64,000 nucleotides of DNA, from positions 62,001 through 126,000 of the forward strand of contig CAWDDB010000020.1 of the NCBI GenBank assembly GCA_963800975.1, in the 5' to 3' direction. Position numbers and translations under genes: made by a program. The notes beneath the pieces are model-generated. The model was given only the letters and a program-made list of their open reading frames with translations, did not search any database and had not been told where the DNA came from. The DNA comes from JALYGY01 sp963800975. Lineage in GTDB: Bacteria > Actinomycetota > Rubrobacteria > Rubrobacterales > Rubrobacteraceae. This document shows, one piece after another, positions 8,401 through 15,509 of this stretch; positions within the stretch are counted from its first letter, which is position 1, and each line of letters begins with the position of its first letter.

Positions 8401-8659
8401 GGACGAGAGTGGCCTCCTGCAGGCCACGATGTTCCGCTCCGTCTACAGGAGGTACGGTAGCCTCGTCCACCACGAGGGCGCCTTCCTCCTGGAAGGTACG
8501 GCCGAGCAGACGGAGAGCCGGGGCTTCTCCTTCCTGGTCAGCCGCGTCGCGAGCCTGCGCGACGTCCTCTCGAAGGCAGCTGCGGTCCCGACGCCGAGGA
8601 TGGCCCCCTCCCCCGGCGCCTTCCTGCGGGCCGGGAGGCGAGGCAGGAGGGCAGGGTAG
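5408..8659 (+). CDS. dnaE2: Error-prone DNA polymerase DnaE2 (C-family alpha subunit)
   Basis: About 1083 residues from GTG 5408, which starts at VHLHVRSGFSF of the PHP domain; the frame is open further upstream through the GAATT repeat, and no clear ribosome binding site fixes the start. The length is typical of DnaE2/ImuC. PHP domain about 1-230; palm with catalytic aspartates in PPDIDLDL near residue 385 and GRGSAANSLVAYCLGL just before; thumb/fingers follow (GLLRTQYDKDDLEYAGLPK, FQLESPGQM); helix-hairpin-helix region SVYGFSAAHGAAFAELAY; C-terminal OB fold (PVYFLLIEDESGLLQATMF). It carries out damage-induced translesion synthesis. No imuB or imuA is adjacent. SOS control is inferred from the upstream box. 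Confidence 0.92.
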   Translation: MHLHVRSGFSFGFGVATPGELVEAAAGMGVGTLALTDRDGLQGIPRFLRAASVAGVVPIVGAEISVGAGAEPEGHVVVLAEGMAGYRNLCRLLTAYRCSSEDRRRPVCPPDTLFEHAAGLVCLTGAVPFGLLPRMVLGGRLGAAEGFLRGAREAFGEGNVFVELTDDRTAGSRRRLARVEAFAAERGVPVLATNEVAYLGARDHRLHEVLVAASNLSRLPGPGYRPTDQLYLKPPQKMERLFGDRPEALRNAAGVAERCAGAVRLGGVVHMPGIRLPGGETAERRLDRLARRGAKKRYGAPGREVWTRLGRELRCIRKLGFAPYFLLAHEAAGIARSRGVPVTGRGSAANSLVAYCLGLTSPEPFRNRLLFERFMHEGRADPPDIDLDLCSKRRDEVRDEVIRRHSPSGAAVAATAATLSLRGAVRVAARALGHPPREINELSRHVPTRFTDRGLAYNPLSGWEEALGEPAMRGHPLQDTEKHRLLLELSGRLRGKVWQPGTHLGGLVFGNEKNHLSELVPLEPSGKDGLLRTQYDKDDLEYAGLPKLDLLGLRMHTALHEAGELASGRLGRKVDPYAPPPGDRETYRLIGTGRNVGMFQLESPGQMNLSTRLGPRKLSDLVAQISLFRPGPVRGDLVTPYVRRANGRESYSLPVPELEEVLGRTRGVMVFQEQVLEVCHKVAGFTLAEGDRIRRAMTSERGEGAMKALERKFVGRAVERGVPIEKAREVFSWMEGFSVYGFSAAHGAAFAELAYASAYMRVHYPAEFFCSLLNAQPMGFYSPRVLLNEARRIGLEVLPPDVHLSGEDFTVEENGTALRIGLRYCKGLSEREISSITSAREEKPFASVSDLYRRTRVEKDSLAMLVRGGYLDPLSGADRSRLLDEAGRLPKKRRDERQPEIPLPHPASWWEAREEGALEYLPLADTPRERMQWDALSLNVPRHPLSPYRAALEDLGVVPSEEIRALPHGTKARAAGLIECLQRPPTKSGHPVYFLLIEDESGLLQATMFRSVYRRYGSLVHHEGAFLLEGTAEQTESRGFSFLVSRVASLRDVLSKAAAVPTPRMAPSPGAFLRAGRRGRRAG

Positions 8660-8742
8660 CGTCCGTAACCCTCTCATCAGAAGACTCTTTGTACCTCTCT
8701 GTGACTCCCCTTCGAACCACCGACACAAGCCGCCGCGATGAT

Positions 8743-8761
8743 CATGATCTTCGTGATCATG
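8743..8761. terminator. Hairpin between convergent dnaE2 and higA
   Basis: CATGATC/GATCATG arms flank TTCGT. The hairpin lies between the dnaE2 stop and the higA stop, overlapping the end of higA, and could act on either transcript. Confidence 0.35.
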
Positions 8762-9113
8762 GCGATGACGGCCTGATCTCCATCGCGAGCGGCCTTACCT
8801 CTCGCTCTATGCGCTCGCCTTCTTTCCATTCGGCCATCTCGAGATCGTGGCGGGCCTGCAAGCCGAGCCAGAAGCTCGCCCGCATGCCCGACCAGCGAGC
8901 CAGCCTCAGGGCCGTGTCAGCGCTGATGGCGCGCTTGCCGCGCACCACGTCGTTCAGCCTCTGACGGGGCACACCTATAGCGCCGGCCAGCGGGTTCACG
9001 CTCAGGCCCAGGGGTTCGAGCCACTCCAGCTCCAGCACGCGTCCCGGGTGTACGGGCGGCCGAACGCGTTCCTCGGCCAGTATCTCTTCCGTCATCCTGT
9101 CCCTGTCTATCAC
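8757..9113 (-). CDS. higA: HigA-type antitoxin (XRE-family HTH)
   Basis: 118 residues from GTG 9113 with AGGAGG six bases upstream. It has the HigA layout: a short N-terminus with PPVHPGRVLELEWLEPLGLS, then the helix-turn-helix NPLAGAIGVPRQRLNDVVRGKRAIS, and the conserved tail DTALRLARWSGMRASFWLGLQ...HDLEMAE. It lies 10 bases after the truncated higB, the normal toxin-first order. HigA proteins neutralise HigB and repress their own promoter. With the toxin damaged, this copy may be a solitary antitoxin or regulator. Confidence 0.85.
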   Translation of the reverse strand: MIDRDRMTEEILAEERVRPPVHPGRVLELEWLEPLGLSVNPLAGAIGVPRQRLNDVVRGKRAISADTALRLARWSGMRASFWLGLQARHDLEMAEWKEGERIEREVRPLAMEIRPSSP

Positions 9114-9123
9114 GTCTTGCCTC

Positions 9124-9333
9124 CTAACCTCGCTCGTAGTGCTTGCTTACCTCTACCGCGTGGGCATCTCCCGCCTCCTCGTCGAACTCGAAGCAGATGC
9201 GCCACCGCGAGTTGATGCTGATGGACCACTGGCCTTCACGATCCCCGGAGAGTTTGTGCAGCCTGTTGGACGGCGGCCGCGTAAGCTCCCCGAGGTTTTC
9301 GTGTCCGGACCTCAGAGAACTCTGGACTTCCAC
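9124..9333 (-). pseudogene. higB: HigB/RelE-type toxin, N-terminus replaced by a repeat
   Basis: 69 residues remain. The C-terminal core is a clear RelE/HigB match: PPSNRLHKLSGDREGQWSIS, NSRWRICFEF and AHAVEVSKHYERG. The family is normally about 92 residues; the first alpha helix and strand are missing. The available GTG at 9333 lies inside a copy of the interspersed repeat, and the first residues (MEVQSSLRSG) are encoded by it. An insertion or recombination at the repeat appears to have cut off the 5' end, so RNase activity is doubtful. Confidence 0.7.
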
Positions 9334-9351
9334 TCACTCCGGTGAACAGGG
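9304..9351 (+). repeat. Interspersed oriented repeat, copy at 9.3 kb
   Basis: CTCAGAGAAC, then ACTTCCACTCACTCCGGTGA, matches copies at 16.6 and 21.7 kb. It overlaps the 5' end of the toxin gene. Confidence 0.6.
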
Positions 9352-9392
9352 GTCGGACCCGGACAGGCCCGAGCGTAGGCCTTAGGAGGTCT

Positions 9393-10073
9393 CTATAGCA
9401 CCACAATGTGGAAAGGCAGTAAGGAGGGGACGAACCCGTTGGATTGGAGTACCCCGGTGCGGACCTCGAACTGGCCAGCGGGACAGTCCGGAGCTTCGGT
9501 GAGGGGATCAGCCAACACCAAGGCATCCGCGGCAATGCCGTTTAGTTTCTGGACCCCTACCACGGCGATGTGGTTTTCGGAACTCAATCCGGGAGCCGTC
9601 AGGCAGTACCTGCCCTGGGCGACGAGCTTCACGGACGTGAATCCCGAGGTGTAGGCGGGTAAGAACTCGGCGGTGGGAAAAGGCTGTCCAAACGGGGTTA
9701 CGATCGCGTGGGCCCTGGCGCCCTTTATCTGGGAAGGATCGAGGCCGTCGAGCTCGTCTGCATTCAGGTTCTCCACCTTGGCGCCCGAGAGGACCTTCAT
9801 CGGCGGCTCCCCCGGCTGCACCTTCAGAGATAGCGCCGTGTCGTTGGCGCCGGGGTCGTTGTTCTGCACCTCCATCTGCGCCCCCGGAACGCTCCCCGTG
9901 AGCCTCGTGAGGGCGCTCGCCACGTTGGTCTGCCCGAGGAGGAGGTTGCCCCCGTTGGCCCCCAAGGCCACCGACGCCGCACCCAACACCAGCGCCAGCG
10001 TCACCACCGCGCCCCCGAACAGGGCAGCCCCCTTGGTCACCCACAGCGCCCTGGCGGCCGCTTTCCTCAGCAT
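9393..10073 (-). CDS. Secreted LNADxxDG-family protein (GANG subtype)
   Basis: 226 residues from ATG 10073 (GGAAGGAG upstream). The N-terminal segment MLRKAAARALWVTKGAALFGG followed by VVTLALVLGAASVALGANGG is a signal/membrane helix. The stalk repeats the family pattern: LGQTNVASALTRLTGSVPGA, NNDPGANDTALSLKVQPGE and ENLNADELDG (residues 101-110). The C-terminal 110 residues are unique (AIVTPFGQPFPTAEFLPAY...CPAGQFEVRTGVLQ) and predicted beta-rich; no known fold recognised. Codon 20 is GGG (Gly); two relatives have TGA at this codon. Confidence 0.7.
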   Translation of the reverse strand: MLRKAAARALWVTKGAALFGGAVVTLALVLGAASVALGANGGNLLLGQTNVASALTRLTGSVPGAQMEVQNNDPGANDTALSLKVQPGEPPMKVLSGAKVENLNADELDGLDPSQIKGARAHAIVTPFGQPFPTAEFLPAYTSGFTSVKLVAQGRYCLTAPGLSSENHIAVVGVQKLNGIAADALVLADPLTEAPDCPAGQFEVRTGVLQSNGFVPSLLPFHIVVL

Positions 10074-10177
10074 CGCGTCTCTCCTTCCGCTCCGGTCTCG
10101 GCCCCGGGGATCTTCCGCGGATCTTCGGTGGTTCCCCCGGGACACCACGTCGCCTACCACCCACGATAGCGGTCTCC

Positions 10178-10262
10178 CCTTAGCCGGCTCTTATCTGGGG
10201 GAATGGATCCGTACCCAGAATTAGGTATTTTCGGTCCCCTTCGGGAAACGGCGGGGTTTTCG
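10178..10262 (-). promoter_or_regulatory. Class-A conserved upstream block (copy 2)
   Basis: Closely similar to 3601-3690 and 28908-28992, upstream of the paralogue starting at 10073. It runs directly into a copy of the interspersed repeat, as copy 1 does. Confidence 0.5.
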
Positions 10263-10350
10263 GACCGGGGCTACGCGGACTTCCGAGAACCACGGGCGTT
10301 CCCGGGACTCTCTAGACGAACGTTCCAGGCACTCCGGTGGATGGGGTCCG
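10257..10350 (+). repeat. Interspersed oriented repeat, long copy at 10.3 kb
   Basis: Starts TTTTCGGACCGGGGCTACG, continues GGACTTCCGAGAACC and ends GGCACTCCGGTGGAT. It is about 25 bases longer in the middle than other copies. Confidence 0.65.
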
Positions 10351-10362
10351 AGTCACGGGCGC

Positions 10363-11157
10363 TCACGCCAGCGGCTTGCGCACCCACACCGCCGTCATCA
10401 TCCAGCACTGTGTCCAGTAGTCCGGGTCGTTCAGCAACGCCGAAGCAGCCTCCAGCGTCGCCGCATCGAGTTGCCCGCTGCCTACCACCCGATCGTGCAC
10501 GTTAGCGAAAAACATCTGGAAGTACAGCGCCCCGCGATCCCGGCCGCGGATGTTCTGCACGTCGGTCTTGGCCTGCGGTTGCCCGAGACCCAGCTTGCCG
10601 ACCATGCCGGGCAGCCCGCGGCCGATGAGCCAGTCGATCCCGTTGTTGTGTCCCCACTCGATCAGGGCCTTCCAGGTCTTTGCCCACACCTCCGGCTCCA
10701 TGGTCGGCGCGAGGTGGAAGTCCGGCTCCTGGATCAACAGCCACCCGCCAGGCTTGAGGGCGGCGGCCATCCGCGCTAGCACCGCCGGGGCGTACTCGGA
10801 GATCTGGTGCAGCAAGGCGCGGCAGCTTACCAGATCGTAGGCGTTCGCTTGCAATTCGCCCGTGCGCACGTCCATCTGCTGAACGGTGAGGTTTTGCGCG
10901 GGGATCAACTCGAGGAGCACCGGGTTGATGTCGATCGCCGTCACACTCCCCGAGGAACCGACCGTGGCAGAGAGCCACTCCGCGATGCTGCCGTTGCCTC
11001 CCCCCAGCTCCAGGCACCGCCAGCCCTCGCCGACCCCAAGCGCGGCGAGGTACCCCCGAGTCCAAGGGTCGAGGATCTTGGACATCAGGTCGAGCCGTTG
11101 GTACTCCGACGTCGAAGCGTCGTCGAAAATGTAAGGTTTCAGATCCTTCGTTGCCAT
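10363..11157 (-). CDS. Class I SAM-dependent methyltransferase
   Basis: 264 residues. Motif I is CLELGGGNGSIAEWL near residues 48-62, motif II AIDINPVLLE follows, then the acidic DVRTGELQANAYDLVSCRALLHQI and LKPGGWLLIQEPDFHL. This is the layout of small-molecule class I (UbiE/Methyltransf_25-type) enzymes. The substrate cannot be told. The gene stands alone between intergenic regions. A degraded copy of its C-terminal third lies at 520-606, so the family was duplicated here. Confidence 0.82.
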   Translation of the reverse strand: MATKDLKPYIFDDASTSEYQRLDLMSKILDPWTRGYLAALGVGEGWRCLELGGGNGSIAEWLSATVGSSGSVTAIDINPVLLELIPAQNLTVQQMDVRTGELQANAYDLVSCRALLHQISEYAPAVLARMAAALKPGGWLLIQEPDFHLAPTMEPEVWAKTWKALIEWGHNNGIDWLIGRGLPGMVGKLGLGQPQAKTDVQNIRGRDRGALYFQMFFANVHDRVVGSGQLDAATLEAASALLNDPDYWTQCWMMTAVWVRKPLA

Positions 11158-11363
11158 CTCCAGACCTGGCCAGTCGCTCCAGGATAGCGGACAGATGGCC
11201 GCGGCACTACCGGAAGGCGAAGACCTTCCGGGAACCGACTCGAAACCGTCAGAATAGCCTCACGAGCCAGCCAAACGCTGGCCCACGCGGCGTTGGGGAG
11301 GTCGGTTTGGTATGCGCTTCCCATCATGCCAGGCATCCTACCGCGCCACTGCTTCGGGACCCC

Positions 11364-11395
11364 TTATCAGACAGTTTCACGAGACTGTCTGATAA
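11364..11395. promoter_or_regulatory. Perfect 12-bp inverted repeat, operator-like
   Basis: TTATCAGACAGT and ACTGTCTGATAA flank an 8-base spacer. It could be a dimeric repressor site or a hairpin. The left arm resembles the left end of the interspersed repeat (TTATCGGACAGT at 11507). Confidence 0.45.
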
Positions 11396-11506
11396 ATCGC
11401 TAGAGCACCCATGAGCGCTTGTGTTGGTGGCACGACGTGCGACGAAATGGTGCTCCTGGCTCCGTTCCGACCTCTCTTGAGAGTCCACAGCGGAGCTTTT
11501 CTAGAA

Positions 11507-11543
11507 TTATCGGACAGTCTCTACCGGAAGTTGGGTGAATAGG
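11507..11543 (+). repeat. Interspersed oriented repeat, short copy at 11.5 kb
   Basis: TTATCGGACAGTCTCTACC then GGAAGTTGGGTGAATAGG. The central TTCCGAGAAC core is missing. Confidence 0.55.
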
Positions 11544-11554
11544 CGCGAGAGAAG

Positions 11555-11581
11555 GGGGCCGAAGCGTAGTGCCCCGGCCCC
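11555..11581 (-). terminator. GC-rich terminator of the 11.6-kb secreted-family gene
   Basis: GGGGCCG/CGGCCCC arms lie just beyond the minus-strand stop at 11603, and on that strand are followed by CTTCTCTC. Confidence 0.6.
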
Positions 11582-11602
11582 GTGTGGCAACCTATACTTC
11601 TA

Positions 11603-12220
11603 CTACCTCAGCGGCGGGAAGTCGGCGCAGATGGCTTTCGCCGTGAAGGTGCTAGGATCCCCGTTGTCCTGCGCCTCCACCTTCCAACCGTCGACGGTCG
11701 GCTCGCTCACCCGCAGGAGGTCAGAGCCGAAGGTCGCGGCACCGCCGCCGCCCAGTATCCTGTCTCCTTCATCGCAGTTCGCGAACAACAATACCTCCGT
11801 GCCTCCTCCGATGGGTCCGAGCTCCACTTCGGTCTCCGTGTACGTGTTGTCCTCCGAGACGAAGTCGTCCGCGCCCTTGCCGTCCACCTTGTCTGCGTTG
11901 AGGTTGGCCGCCCTGCCAGCATCCGCGTTGACGTTTATCGGCGCCTTGCCCGGCTCCACCCTCACGTCCAACGCCCTGGACCCCGCCGCCGAGGAGTCGT
12001 TGTCCACTACCAGCATCGGTCCACCCGCGTTGGAGCCAACGAGCTTGGTGAGGGCGTTGTCGATGGAGTTGGTCTCTCCCAGCCCGAAGGGGTCGCCCGG
12101 CACCGCGGCGAGGGCCATACTTCCCACCCCGACCACCAGCCCAATCACCAGCGCCAACCCGAACACCGCAGAGGCGAACCTCCCGACCGACATCGCCCTG
12201 GCCGCCACGCTCCTGATCAT
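11603..12220 (-). CDS. Secreted LNADxxDG-family protein (VPGDPF subtype)
   Basis: 205 residues from ATG 12220 with GGAGG upstream. Signal/membrane helix at residues 12-38, ending in ALAAVPGDPFGLG. Stalk: NSIDNALTKLVGSNAGGPM, VVDNDSSAAGSRALDVRVEPG and AANLNADKVDG (105-114). The C-terminal domain contains NCDEGDRILGGGAATFGSD, SEPTVDGWKVEAQDN and TAKAICADF: two cysteines around a GGG turn and a GW strand, a pattern I know from other actinobacterial secreted proteins. Closest relative in the window is the 722-1360 gene. Confidence 0.7.
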   Translation of the reverse strand: MIRSVAARAMSVGRFASAVFGLALVIGLVVGVGSMALAAVPGDPFGLGETNSIDNALTKLVGSNAGGPMLVVDNDSSAAGSRALDVRVEPGKAPINVNADAGRAANLNADKVDGKGADDFVSEDNTYTETEVELGPIGGGTEVLLFANCDEGDRILGGGGAATFGSDLLRVSEPTVDGWKVEAQDNGDPSTFTAKAICADFPPLR

Positions 12221-12281
12221 GATCCCTCCACCTTCCACTCTCGCCTCTAGTAACGAAGGCATCGTAGGCCGCGGAGAACGA

Positions 12282-12326
12282 GGGGCGCATGCGTAAGGTT
12301 ACGGATTCGGGTTACCTAATCTCGCG
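12282..12326 (-). promoter_or_regulatory. Tandem GTAACC upstream box
   Basis: On the minus strand GGTAACCCGAATCCGTAACC followed by TTACGCATGCGC. Two GTAACC units are 14 bases apart; the same pair occurs at 25103-25149 and a single unit at 1422-1446. A TACGAT sequence 36 bases downstream may be the -10 element. Confidence 0.5.
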
Positions 12327-12475
12327 CCTATCTGAATGAGGCTTGGGGCAACGCTCGGCCGCGATCCACCAGGCCAGGGCCGCCGCGGGAGCAGTGCCTA
12401 CCGCCGGGCACGGACGTCGGGGCTCGAGATCCGCGCTAGTTCAAATCCACGGTCGGAGCGTCCTCCGGTGTCAGC

Positions 12476-13033
12476 TCAGCGCCTGATCGGCTCTGGCGCG
12501 TCGGCGTACTTTTTGTACTTGCCGAGCAGCCGTCCCACGGCGACCACCACCGGGAAGACGAAACGCTGCACCGCGGCCGGGATCTCCGCCATGCGGAACT
12601 CGCTGCGGTAGCGCCTGATCAAGAACGCCACCTCGAACGGGTCGGGACGGCTACCCCCGCTCTCCCGCTGCGACTCGTAGATCGCCCCGAGGAAGTACTC
12701 CAGGTTGTCCGCGGGCTGGACGTAGCCCGCGCCCAGGAGATCCTCCTCCCCGGCGTTCCAGAACTTGTGCGCCTCCCCCGCCTCGAACACGACCGTCTCG
12801 CCAGGCCCGGCGAACCGCGGCTCCTCCCCGAGCCGCTGGTAGCCGATACGGCCCCGCTGCACCGTGAGGGCCTCCTCCTGGTAGACGTGGACGTGCATCG
12901 GGGGTCCGCTGCCTGGCTTGACGAGGTTCTCGACCTCGAGGCGGTCGCCCGCCGGGTCCTCGACCCGCCGGACGAAGGTGAGCCGCTCCCCGGCACCGTT
13001 CTCGATCGTGTGAGGGTAGGTGTAGTCGCTCAT
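12476..13033 (-). CDS. Cupin-domain protein
   Basis: 185 residues from ATG 13033. The single cupin barrel shows PPMHVHVYQEEALTVQRGRIG (metal-binding motif 1, HVH...E) and GETVVFEAGEAHKFWNAGE (motif 2). About 60 residues follow, with a hydrophobic helix FVFPVVVAVGRLLGKYKKY near the C-terminus that could lie at the membrane. Substrate unknown. Two further, smaller cupins lie at 37435 and 43996. It stands alone between repeat-bearing gaps. Confidence 0.75.
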   Translation of the reverse strand: MSDYTYPHTIENGAGERLTFVRRVEDPAGDRLEVENLVKPGSGPPMHVHVYQEEALTVQRGRIGYQRLGEEPRFAGPGETVVFEAGEAHKFWNAGEEDLLGAGYVQPADNLEYFLGAIYESQRESGGSRPDPFEVAFLIRRYRSEFRMAEIPAAVQRFVFPVVVAVGRLLGKYKKYADAPEPIRR

Positions 13034-13389
13034 GCCCACTGTGTACCAGTTTCCGGGCCGCGTGACCAGGGCCGCGCGTTCGGTAGAGCGGGACCCGCCC
13101 GATGCGGTTACTACGGGTCGCCAACTTCCGAAAACGCGTCTCACCCGGAGGTGGTTGGCCGAGGAACTGTGGTCCATTCGTACGGAAAACCCGCACCGCC
13201 CCAATCTTCTCCATCCACAAGGGTGCATGGCCACTCACGCGAGCAGCAAGGTGCTACGGACCCCCGGCCGACCAAGTCGTGGCCGTCGGGAGCGATCCCG
13301 AGCCTATCAGACAGGGGCTATGCAGGGTCGTGGGTACGTACTACCGAGAACCTTCCAACCGAGCACTTGGGTGAACAGGGGTTCTGCTC
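13034..13389. other. 356-bp gap with repeat copies
   Basis: No gene seen. It holds a degenerate repeat core (ACTTCCGAAAACGCGTCTC at about 13124) and a fuller copy at 13303-13380. Confidence 0.55.
13303..13380 (+). repeat. Interspersed oriented repeat, copy at 13.3 kb
   Basis: CTATCAGACAGGGGCTATG at the left, CTACCGAGAACC in the core and CACTTGGGTGAACAGGG at the right end, which touches the stop codon of the next gene. Confidence 0.6.
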
Positions 13390-13770
13390 TTACTCCTGCA
13401 ACCGGGCGATCGCGTGTTCCAGTGATATGTGCGAGTCTATCGGGCGCCCCTCCTGCCTGTCCTTGAGCATGGCGGCGTTGATCACGCCCCTGACCAGATG
13501 CTCGTGCCCCGATTCTCCTCGGCGCTGCGCCTCCTCGGCCGCGCGTAGGCCGCCCACGAGCTCCGCGAGCCGGCTGGTGGCGAACTGTTCCGCCGTGGGC
13601 AGCTCGAAGATACGCTCCACGATCTCGTACTCACCAGCCATCCTGCTTTGATCTGCCGGGTCGGGGATGGACTCCCTGAGTAACTCCAGTTGCTCCCACA
13701 GCTCTTTTGCCTCAGGCGACAACCGCACCGTCTGAGCTTCGATGAGTTCGATAAGGCGAAACGTCTCCAG
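13390..13770 (-). CDS. Small hypothetical helical protein, possible CTG start
   Basis: 126 residues if it starts at CTG 13770, which has AAGGAG seven bases upstream. The first common start is GTG 13728, with no ribosome binding site, giving 112 residues. The extra residues (METFRLIELIEAQTV) continue the amphipathic helix, which favours the CTG. The protein is charged and mostly helical (SPEAKELWEQLELLRESIPD; AELVGGLRAAEEAQRRGESG) with no signal or known domain. Unrecognised. Confidence 0.5.
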   Translation of the reverse strand: METFRLIELIEAQTVRLSPEAKELWEQLELLRESIPDPADQSRMAGEYEIVERIFELPTAEQFATSRLAELVGGLRAAEEAQRRGESGHEHLVRGVINAAMLKDRQEGRPIDSHISLEHAIARLQE

Positions 13771-13850
13771 GGGTCTTCTCCTTCTCTAACGATTCTCCCA
13801 ACGCACATCTTAGCGCCGTAGGCCACGCGTCCTTCTTCGGCATTCCAGAA

Positions 13851-13900
13851 GGCCGATGTTCTGAGAACCCAACTACTACGCAGTCGGTGAATAGGGCGAG
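13851..13900 (+). repeat. Interspersed oriented repeat, copy at 13.9 kb
   Basis: GTTCTGAGAACCC then CTACTACGCAGTCGGTGAATA. Lies between divergent genes. Confidence 0.65.
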
Positions 13901-14020
13901 AGGATAGGTAGCTCGCACAAGGTTGCTATCCCATCTGCCGAGGTGCTAGGCTTGCCGCGGCGTCGCACGCCGGTGGCGGTCAGCATCGGGCGTGGAGGCG
14001 TCTTGCCGAAAGGAGCATCG

Positions 14021-14389
14021 GTGCCCGTTTCCCTGAACCACGCCATCGTCTTCGCCGAAGACAAGCACGAATCGGCGTCGTTCTTCACCCGGCTGTTCGC
14101 CCTTCCCGAGGCCGGGTCTTGGGGACCGTTCCGCATCGTGCAGCTCGACAACGAAGGTAGCGTCCTGTTCGCCGAGCCGGGCATCGAGATCCAGCCGCAG
14201 CACTACGCCTTCCTCGTCTCGGAGGACGACTTCGACGAGATCTACGGCCGCATCGTCGAGGCCGGGCTGGAGCACTGGCCCGACCCCCAGAAGTCCACCT
14301 CCGGCACCTTCAACACGAACAACGGAGGCCGCGGGGTGTACTTCAACGATCCGGCGGGCCACAACCTGGAGGTCCTTACCCGCCCGTAA
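14021..14389 (+). CDS. VOC (glyoxalase/bleomycin-resistance-like) protein
   Basis: 122 residues from GTG 14021, with AAAGGAG five bases upstream; the open frame extends further but without a ribosome site. It has one VOC module pair: SLNHAIVFAEDKHESASFFT at the N-terminus, FLVSEDDFDEIYGRI in the middle, and GRGVYFNDPAGHNLEVLT at the end, with His and Glu in the usual metal-ligand positions. A metal-dependent lyase, dioxygenase or binding protein; substrate unknown. Confidence 0.8.
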   Translation: MPVSLNHAIVFAEDKHESASFFTRLFALPEAGSWGPFRIVQLDNEGSVLFAEPGIEIQPQHYAFLVSEDDFDEIYGRIVEAGLEHWPDPQKSTSGTFNTNNGGRGVYFNDPAGHNLEVLTRP

Positions 14390-14458
14390 GGTTCAGGCGG
14401 GTAGAGTGGCGCCATGAGAGTGCACACGGCCTGTGGCTGCGTCGTTACGACCGTGACC

Positions 14459-14510
14459 GCGCGGGCTTCCGAGAACGCGCCTTCTACGCACTCGGGTGAA
14501 TAAGCGCAAG
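14459..14510 (+). repeat. Interspersed oriented repeat, copy at 14.5 kb
   Basis: GCGGGCTTCCGAGAACGCG then CTTCTACGCACTCGGGTGAA. Lies just beyond the stop of the minus-strand gene at 14553. Confidence 0.75.
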
Positions 14511-14552
14511 ACGAAGGAACCGGGGCAACACAGCACCGGTCCTCGTGGCACT

Positions 14553-15350
14553 CTAGAGGTCGCTGAGCTTGCTCGTCTCGAACCTCTCCAGCACAAGCTC
14601 GAAGGCCTCGGGGCCGACCCTGGCACCCCCGGAGAAGGGAAAGTCCATGGCGGCGATGGTGTACAGCACCAGCGCGATCACCCCCGCCAGCGCCACCACC
14701 ATCAGCGCGTGCGCCACCGTGTTCTGCATGCCGAAGAGGTAAGCGAAGGACACCACCACGATCCCCCCGACGATCAGGACGACCCACAGGACGGTGGGTA
14801 TGCCCTCCTGGGCCACGACCAGGCGCGTCCTCCTGGCGTCCGCCAGCCTCTGGACCTGCTCCAGCCCTGCCGCGTAGAGTTGCTCCCCGGCCGCCGTGCG
14901 CGGCTCGTACCCCTGAATGGTCGCCCGGATGTCGTCGATAAGGACCCACGCGCGCGAGGTCTCGTCAGAGCTCTCCAGGCTAGGCGTTTGTCCCTGCTCC
15001 ATCAGGGGCCACCCCACGTCGACCACCTCTTCTGCGTATGATCGGCAGAGCTCCTGGAGCTCTCTCTTTTCGGGCTCGGGGAGCTCGTGGGCGAGCCAGA
15101 AGATCTCGGCCAGCGCGTTGGCCTCGGTCTCCACCGTAATGCGGGCACGCCCGAATTCTTCCCACGTGGCGATGACCACGAGGGCCAGCAAGACGGCGTA
15201 GATGACGCCCAGGACGGCGTAGATGAAGCCGGCCACGTCGTTTTGCTCCATGCGGACCGTCGCGGGCACCAGGCGCTGCACCAACAGCAGCCCACCGACC
15301 GCGGCGAGGCAAGCCCCGAAAACTATCAGAACGCCATAAACCACGCTCAT
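14553..15350 (-). CDS. DUF4239-like membrane protein
   Basis: 265 residues from ATG 15350. Two N-terminal transmembrane helices (VLIVFGACLAAVGGLLLV; FIYAVLGVIYAVLLALVVIA) precede a large soluble helical part with the DUF4239 signature ATWEEFGRARITVETEANAL, LPEPEKRELQELCRSY and AWVLIDDIRATIQGY. Two more helices follow (VLWVVLIVGGIVVVSFAYLF; ALMVVALAGVIALVLYTIAA), then DFPFSGG. The family is bestrophin-like and uncharacterised in bacteria. Confidence 0.82.
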   Translation of the reverse strand: MSVVYGVLIVFGACLAAVGGLLLVQRLVPATVRMEQNDVAGFIYAVLGVIYAVLLALVVIATWEEFGRARITVETEANALAEIFWLAHELPEPEKRELQELCRSYAEEVVDVGWPLMEQGQTPSLESSDETSRAWVLIDDIRATIQGYEPRTAAGEQLYAAGLEQVQRLADARRTRLVVAQEGIPTVLWVVLIVGGIVVVSFAYLFGMQNTVAHALMVVALAGVIALVLYTIAAMDFPFSGGARVGPEAFELVLERFETSKLSDL

Positions 15351-15465
15351 CGCCAGATAACCATCCCCTCGATCGCAGACGGCCCCCAAGATACATCCTC
15401 GAGGGCGTAGGAGCAACGGATTCTGCGGAAGCCAGGAGGATCGACACCACTGCAACGACACCAAG

Positions 15466-15509
15466 TCGGACTTCGGAGAAAGCCTCTACTAGACAGTCGG
15501 GTGCACATC
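15466..15509 (+). repeat. Interspersed oriented repeat, copy at 15.5 kb
   Basis: GGACTTCGGAGAAAGCC then CTACTAGACAGTCGGGTGCA; slightly diverged. Confidence 0.6.

Larger units (their letters stand above)
11158..11602. other. 445-bp gap with operator-like palindrome, repeat and terminator
   Basis: No credible gene. It holds a small GCCAGC/GCTGGC hairpin near 11270, a perfect 12-base inverted repeat at 11364-11395, a short repeat copy at 11507-11543 and a terminator at 11555-11581. Confidence 0.6.
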
